The notes below the pieces were generated by a model. It ran no database searches, was not told the origin of the DNA, and saw only the letters and a program-made list of their open reading frames with translations. Both the position numbers and the translations under genes were made by a program. This document shows, one piece after another, positions 5,177 through 6,406 of a stretch of DNA of 6,406 nucleotides. The first letter of the stretch is position 1, and every line of letters begins with the position of its first letter. This stretch comes from UBA1151 sp963579925 (GTDB taxonomy: Bacteria; Chloroflexota; Dehalococcoidia; Lucifugimonadales; Lucifugimonadaceae): assembly GCA_963579925.1 (NCBI GenBank), contig CAUZJA010000164.1:1-6406 (forward strand), written 5' to 3'.

Positions 5177-5890
5177 ACCACCTGTCCCCATGTCAGGCTT
5201 GCTGAGGACGTCTATCGCCCCGCCATGTGCCTCTATGAGTGACTTTGTGAGCGCAAGTCCAAGCCCTGAGCCAACGATGCCCATATCAACATGGGTTTCG
5301 AGCCTGTAATAGGGCTCAAATATTTGATCTCTGGTGTCGAGATCAAATCCATCGCCTTCATCTCGGACGGTGACATAAAGATCGTCGTTCACAAGAGACG
5401 CTCTTACATGGACGGATGATTCTCTTGGTGAGTACTTAGATGCGTTGGTCAAGATATTGAGTAGCGCCTGCATCACGCGGCCGCGATCTACAAGGATTGT
5501 GGATTCAAGAAGATCAAGTTCCAGATCGAGGAACTGTTTGCGTTCTTCAAATGTTGGGCGGATGGTGTCTACGGTGTCGAGGATGAGCGCTGTTGCCTCA
5601 TGCTCGCTCGTCTGTATCTTGAGGACGCCTGTCTGCACTTTATGCAGATCCAGAAGATCATCTACGAGTGCCAATAGGCGATGGCCATTCAGGCGCATCA
5701 TCCGCAGATATTCCATCTGCTTGGGAGAAACGTCGTCGCCAGACTTGCGCTCCATGAGGTCTGCCAGGGCCACGATTGTGGTTAGCGGTGTACGGATCTC
5801 GTGTGCAACTACTGATAAGTAGCGCTCACGCTCTCCGCCCTCGGCCGCATCGCCGTGTGGCGTATTGATCGTCATGCTGTCCACTTCCAA
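5147..5890 (-). CDS. Soluble sensor histidine kinase, 3' end apparently frameshifted
   Basis: This protein is expected to autophosphorylate on His and pass phosphate to a receiver, probably the convergent neighbour. The 247-residue product has no membrane segment and no recognisable sensor domain. HisKA begins almost at once, with His30 in SVVAHEIRTPLTTI (26-39), and the dimerisation helices run to about 92. The ATPase domain has the N box NILTNASKYSP (145-155), G1 DEGDGF (177-182), the F box IFEPYYR (190-196) and G2 GSGLGLAL (207-214). After PDMGTGG (232-238) the frame reads RNLPPRRES and stops, where kinases normally have a strand ending in LP. One base away the frame reads GICLP and continues to 5095. 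The start is TTG 5890. ATG 5873-5875 (242 aa), with GGAAG 8 nt upstream, is a good alternative. A LuxR-type gene lies upstream on the same strand. Confidence 0.88.
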   Translation of the reverse strand: MEVDSMTINTPHGDAAEGGERERYLSVVAHEIRTPLTTIVALADLMERKSGDDVSPKQMEYLRMMRLNGHRLLALVDDLLDLHKVQTGVLKIQTSEHEATALILDTVDTIRPTFEERKQFLDLELDLLESTILVDRGRVMQALLNILTNASKYSPRESSVHVRASLVNDDLYVTVRDEGDGFDLDTRDQIFEPYYRLETHVDMGIVGSGLGLALTKSLIEAHGGAIDVLSKPDMGTGGRNLPPRRES

Positions 5891-6114
5891 TCCATCCCAA
5901 GAAAAGCTCGGACCGTGTCCGGTACTTGCCCATGCCCAGTCCTTGCCAATGAAAGATGGTGTAACGGCACCTGGCCAACCATGGGTATAAGGGGCATTCC
6001 CAACGACGAGAACTTTTTATCTCAGGGTGTTAGCGGATGGAACATTACCTGCGTACTGAGTGTGACGGTACTTCTGTACTGCCGCTCGATAGGGCGTTCA
6101 AACTCCGCAGGGTT
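5891..6114. other. Gene-free stretch upstream of the kinase
   Basis: No coding frame with family features was recognised here on either strand; in particular, no displaced sensor domain for the kinase is evident. It contains CGATAGGG (6087-6094), three GTAC tetramers (6053, 6068, 6076) and a 5-bp dyad CGGAC-CGT-GTCCG (5909-5921). No confident promoter for the kinase could be picked and no T-run terminator follows the LuxR-type gene, so the two minus-strand genes may be co-transcribed. Confidence 0.4.
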
Positions 6115-6406
6115 TCAGGCGGTGCAGAAGCGCGCGATGTGAAGCGCGCTTCGGTTCTCCGTCAACTTGAAAACCACGGAGCGCACAACGGATTGAAGGC
6201 CCGTTTCTGTCATTTCGAGGCTTGCCTCAATGTCTTCAGCCTCTACGCCCTCAGCGAGAAGGTTGAGTACGTTCTGCTCGCGCGTCGAGAGGCTGGTCAG
6301 CACTGGCCGAACCGGCTGTGCAGCCAGCCACGTTTGCCCAAGCACCTGCGCGAGCCGGGCGGCTACGTTTGGCATCCTGGCGACCATTCCGTAGATCGGG
6401 GCCGCA
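6115..6406 (-). CDS. LuxR-type helix-turn-helix protein, 3' part only
   Basis: This is the C-terminal piece of a probable transcription regulator. The last 65 or so residues form a LuxR-type DNA-binding domain. LTSLSTREQNVLNLLAEGVEAEDIEASLEM corresponds to the family pattern LTxREREVLxLLAxGxxxxEIAxxLxI. It is followed by TETGLQSVVRSVVFKLTENRS, the recognition-helix region, which departs from the usual TVKxHV. ATG 6385-6387 is available, but no ribosome site precedes it. The frame stays open to the window edge (AAPIYG before the Met), so the gene most likely continues upstream with an N-terminal domain that cannot be seen. Its upstream position relative to the kinase on the same strand suggests a shared signalling role, but this is inference. 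Confidence 0.7.
   Translation of the reverse strand, partial: AAPIYGMVARMPNVAARLAQVLGQTWLAAQPVRPVLTSLSTREQNVLNLLAEGVEAEDIEASLEMTETGLQSVVRSVVFKLTENRSALHIARFCTA

Noticed and set aside
6001..6060. CTCAG...CTGAG arms as a terminator for the LuxR-type gene
   Set aside because: The enclosed loop is nearly 30 nt and the minus strand continues with A-rich rather than T-rich sequence.
5855..6142. Plus-strand open frame of 95 codons across the kinase 5' region
   Set aside because: It overlaps the kinase start and the end of the LuxR-type gene antisense, and shows no family feature.
1..6406. tRNA, rRNA, CRISPR array, insertion sequence or prophage signals
   Set aside because: No cloverleaf, regularly spaced repeats, transposase or integrase motifs, or terminal repeats were seen on either strand.

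Overview
The window is ordinary bacterial chromosome with moderate GC, short intergenic gaps and frequent TTG or GTG starts. No mobile element, tRNA, rRNA or CRISPR array was seen. The lineage cannot be fixed from the sequence. An HspR-type (MerR family) repressor sits with grpE and dnaK, and DnaK carries the 'Gram-negative type' insert in its N-terminal lobe. This would fit a deep-branching lineage such as Chloroflexota, but that is a low-confidence inference.

Left part (1-3314, + strand): a heat-shock chaperone operon. A sigma70-like promoter (TTGACA, 17 bp, TAGGAT) precedes an HspR-like repressor gene. The repressor overlaps grpE by 8 bp, and after a 116-bp gap comes dnaK. The upstream part of the hspR frame holds a perfect 15-bp inverted repeat. 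The grpE-dnaK gap holds a weak attenuator-like hairpin and a 7-9-7 inverted repeat whose arms share ATCCCT/AGGGAT with the first repeat. No CIRCE or HAIR operator was found, and dnaJ is not next to dnaK. The likely logic is that HspR represses its own operon and is relieved when DnaK is titrated by unfolded protein, as known for HspR in actinobacteria.

Middle (3315-4645): two palindromes lie between the convergent dnaK and a minus-strand cation/Ca2+ exchanger gene (CaCA family, two alpha repeats). The exchanger's 5' leader contains a good intrinsic terminator (GC stem then TTTATTTTT) directly after a possible 15-codon open frame, which resembles an attenuator.

Right part (4646-6406): a stand-alone receiver protein (+) faces a soluble histidine kinase (-). 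The kinase frame appears shifted by one base just before its last conserved strand. In the neighbouring frame the normal ending is present and the gene would end in a 4-bp convergent overlap with the receiver gene, suggesting a cognate two-component pair. Upstream of the kinase, on the same strand, is the 3' part of a protein with a LuxR-type helix-turn-helix that runs off the window.
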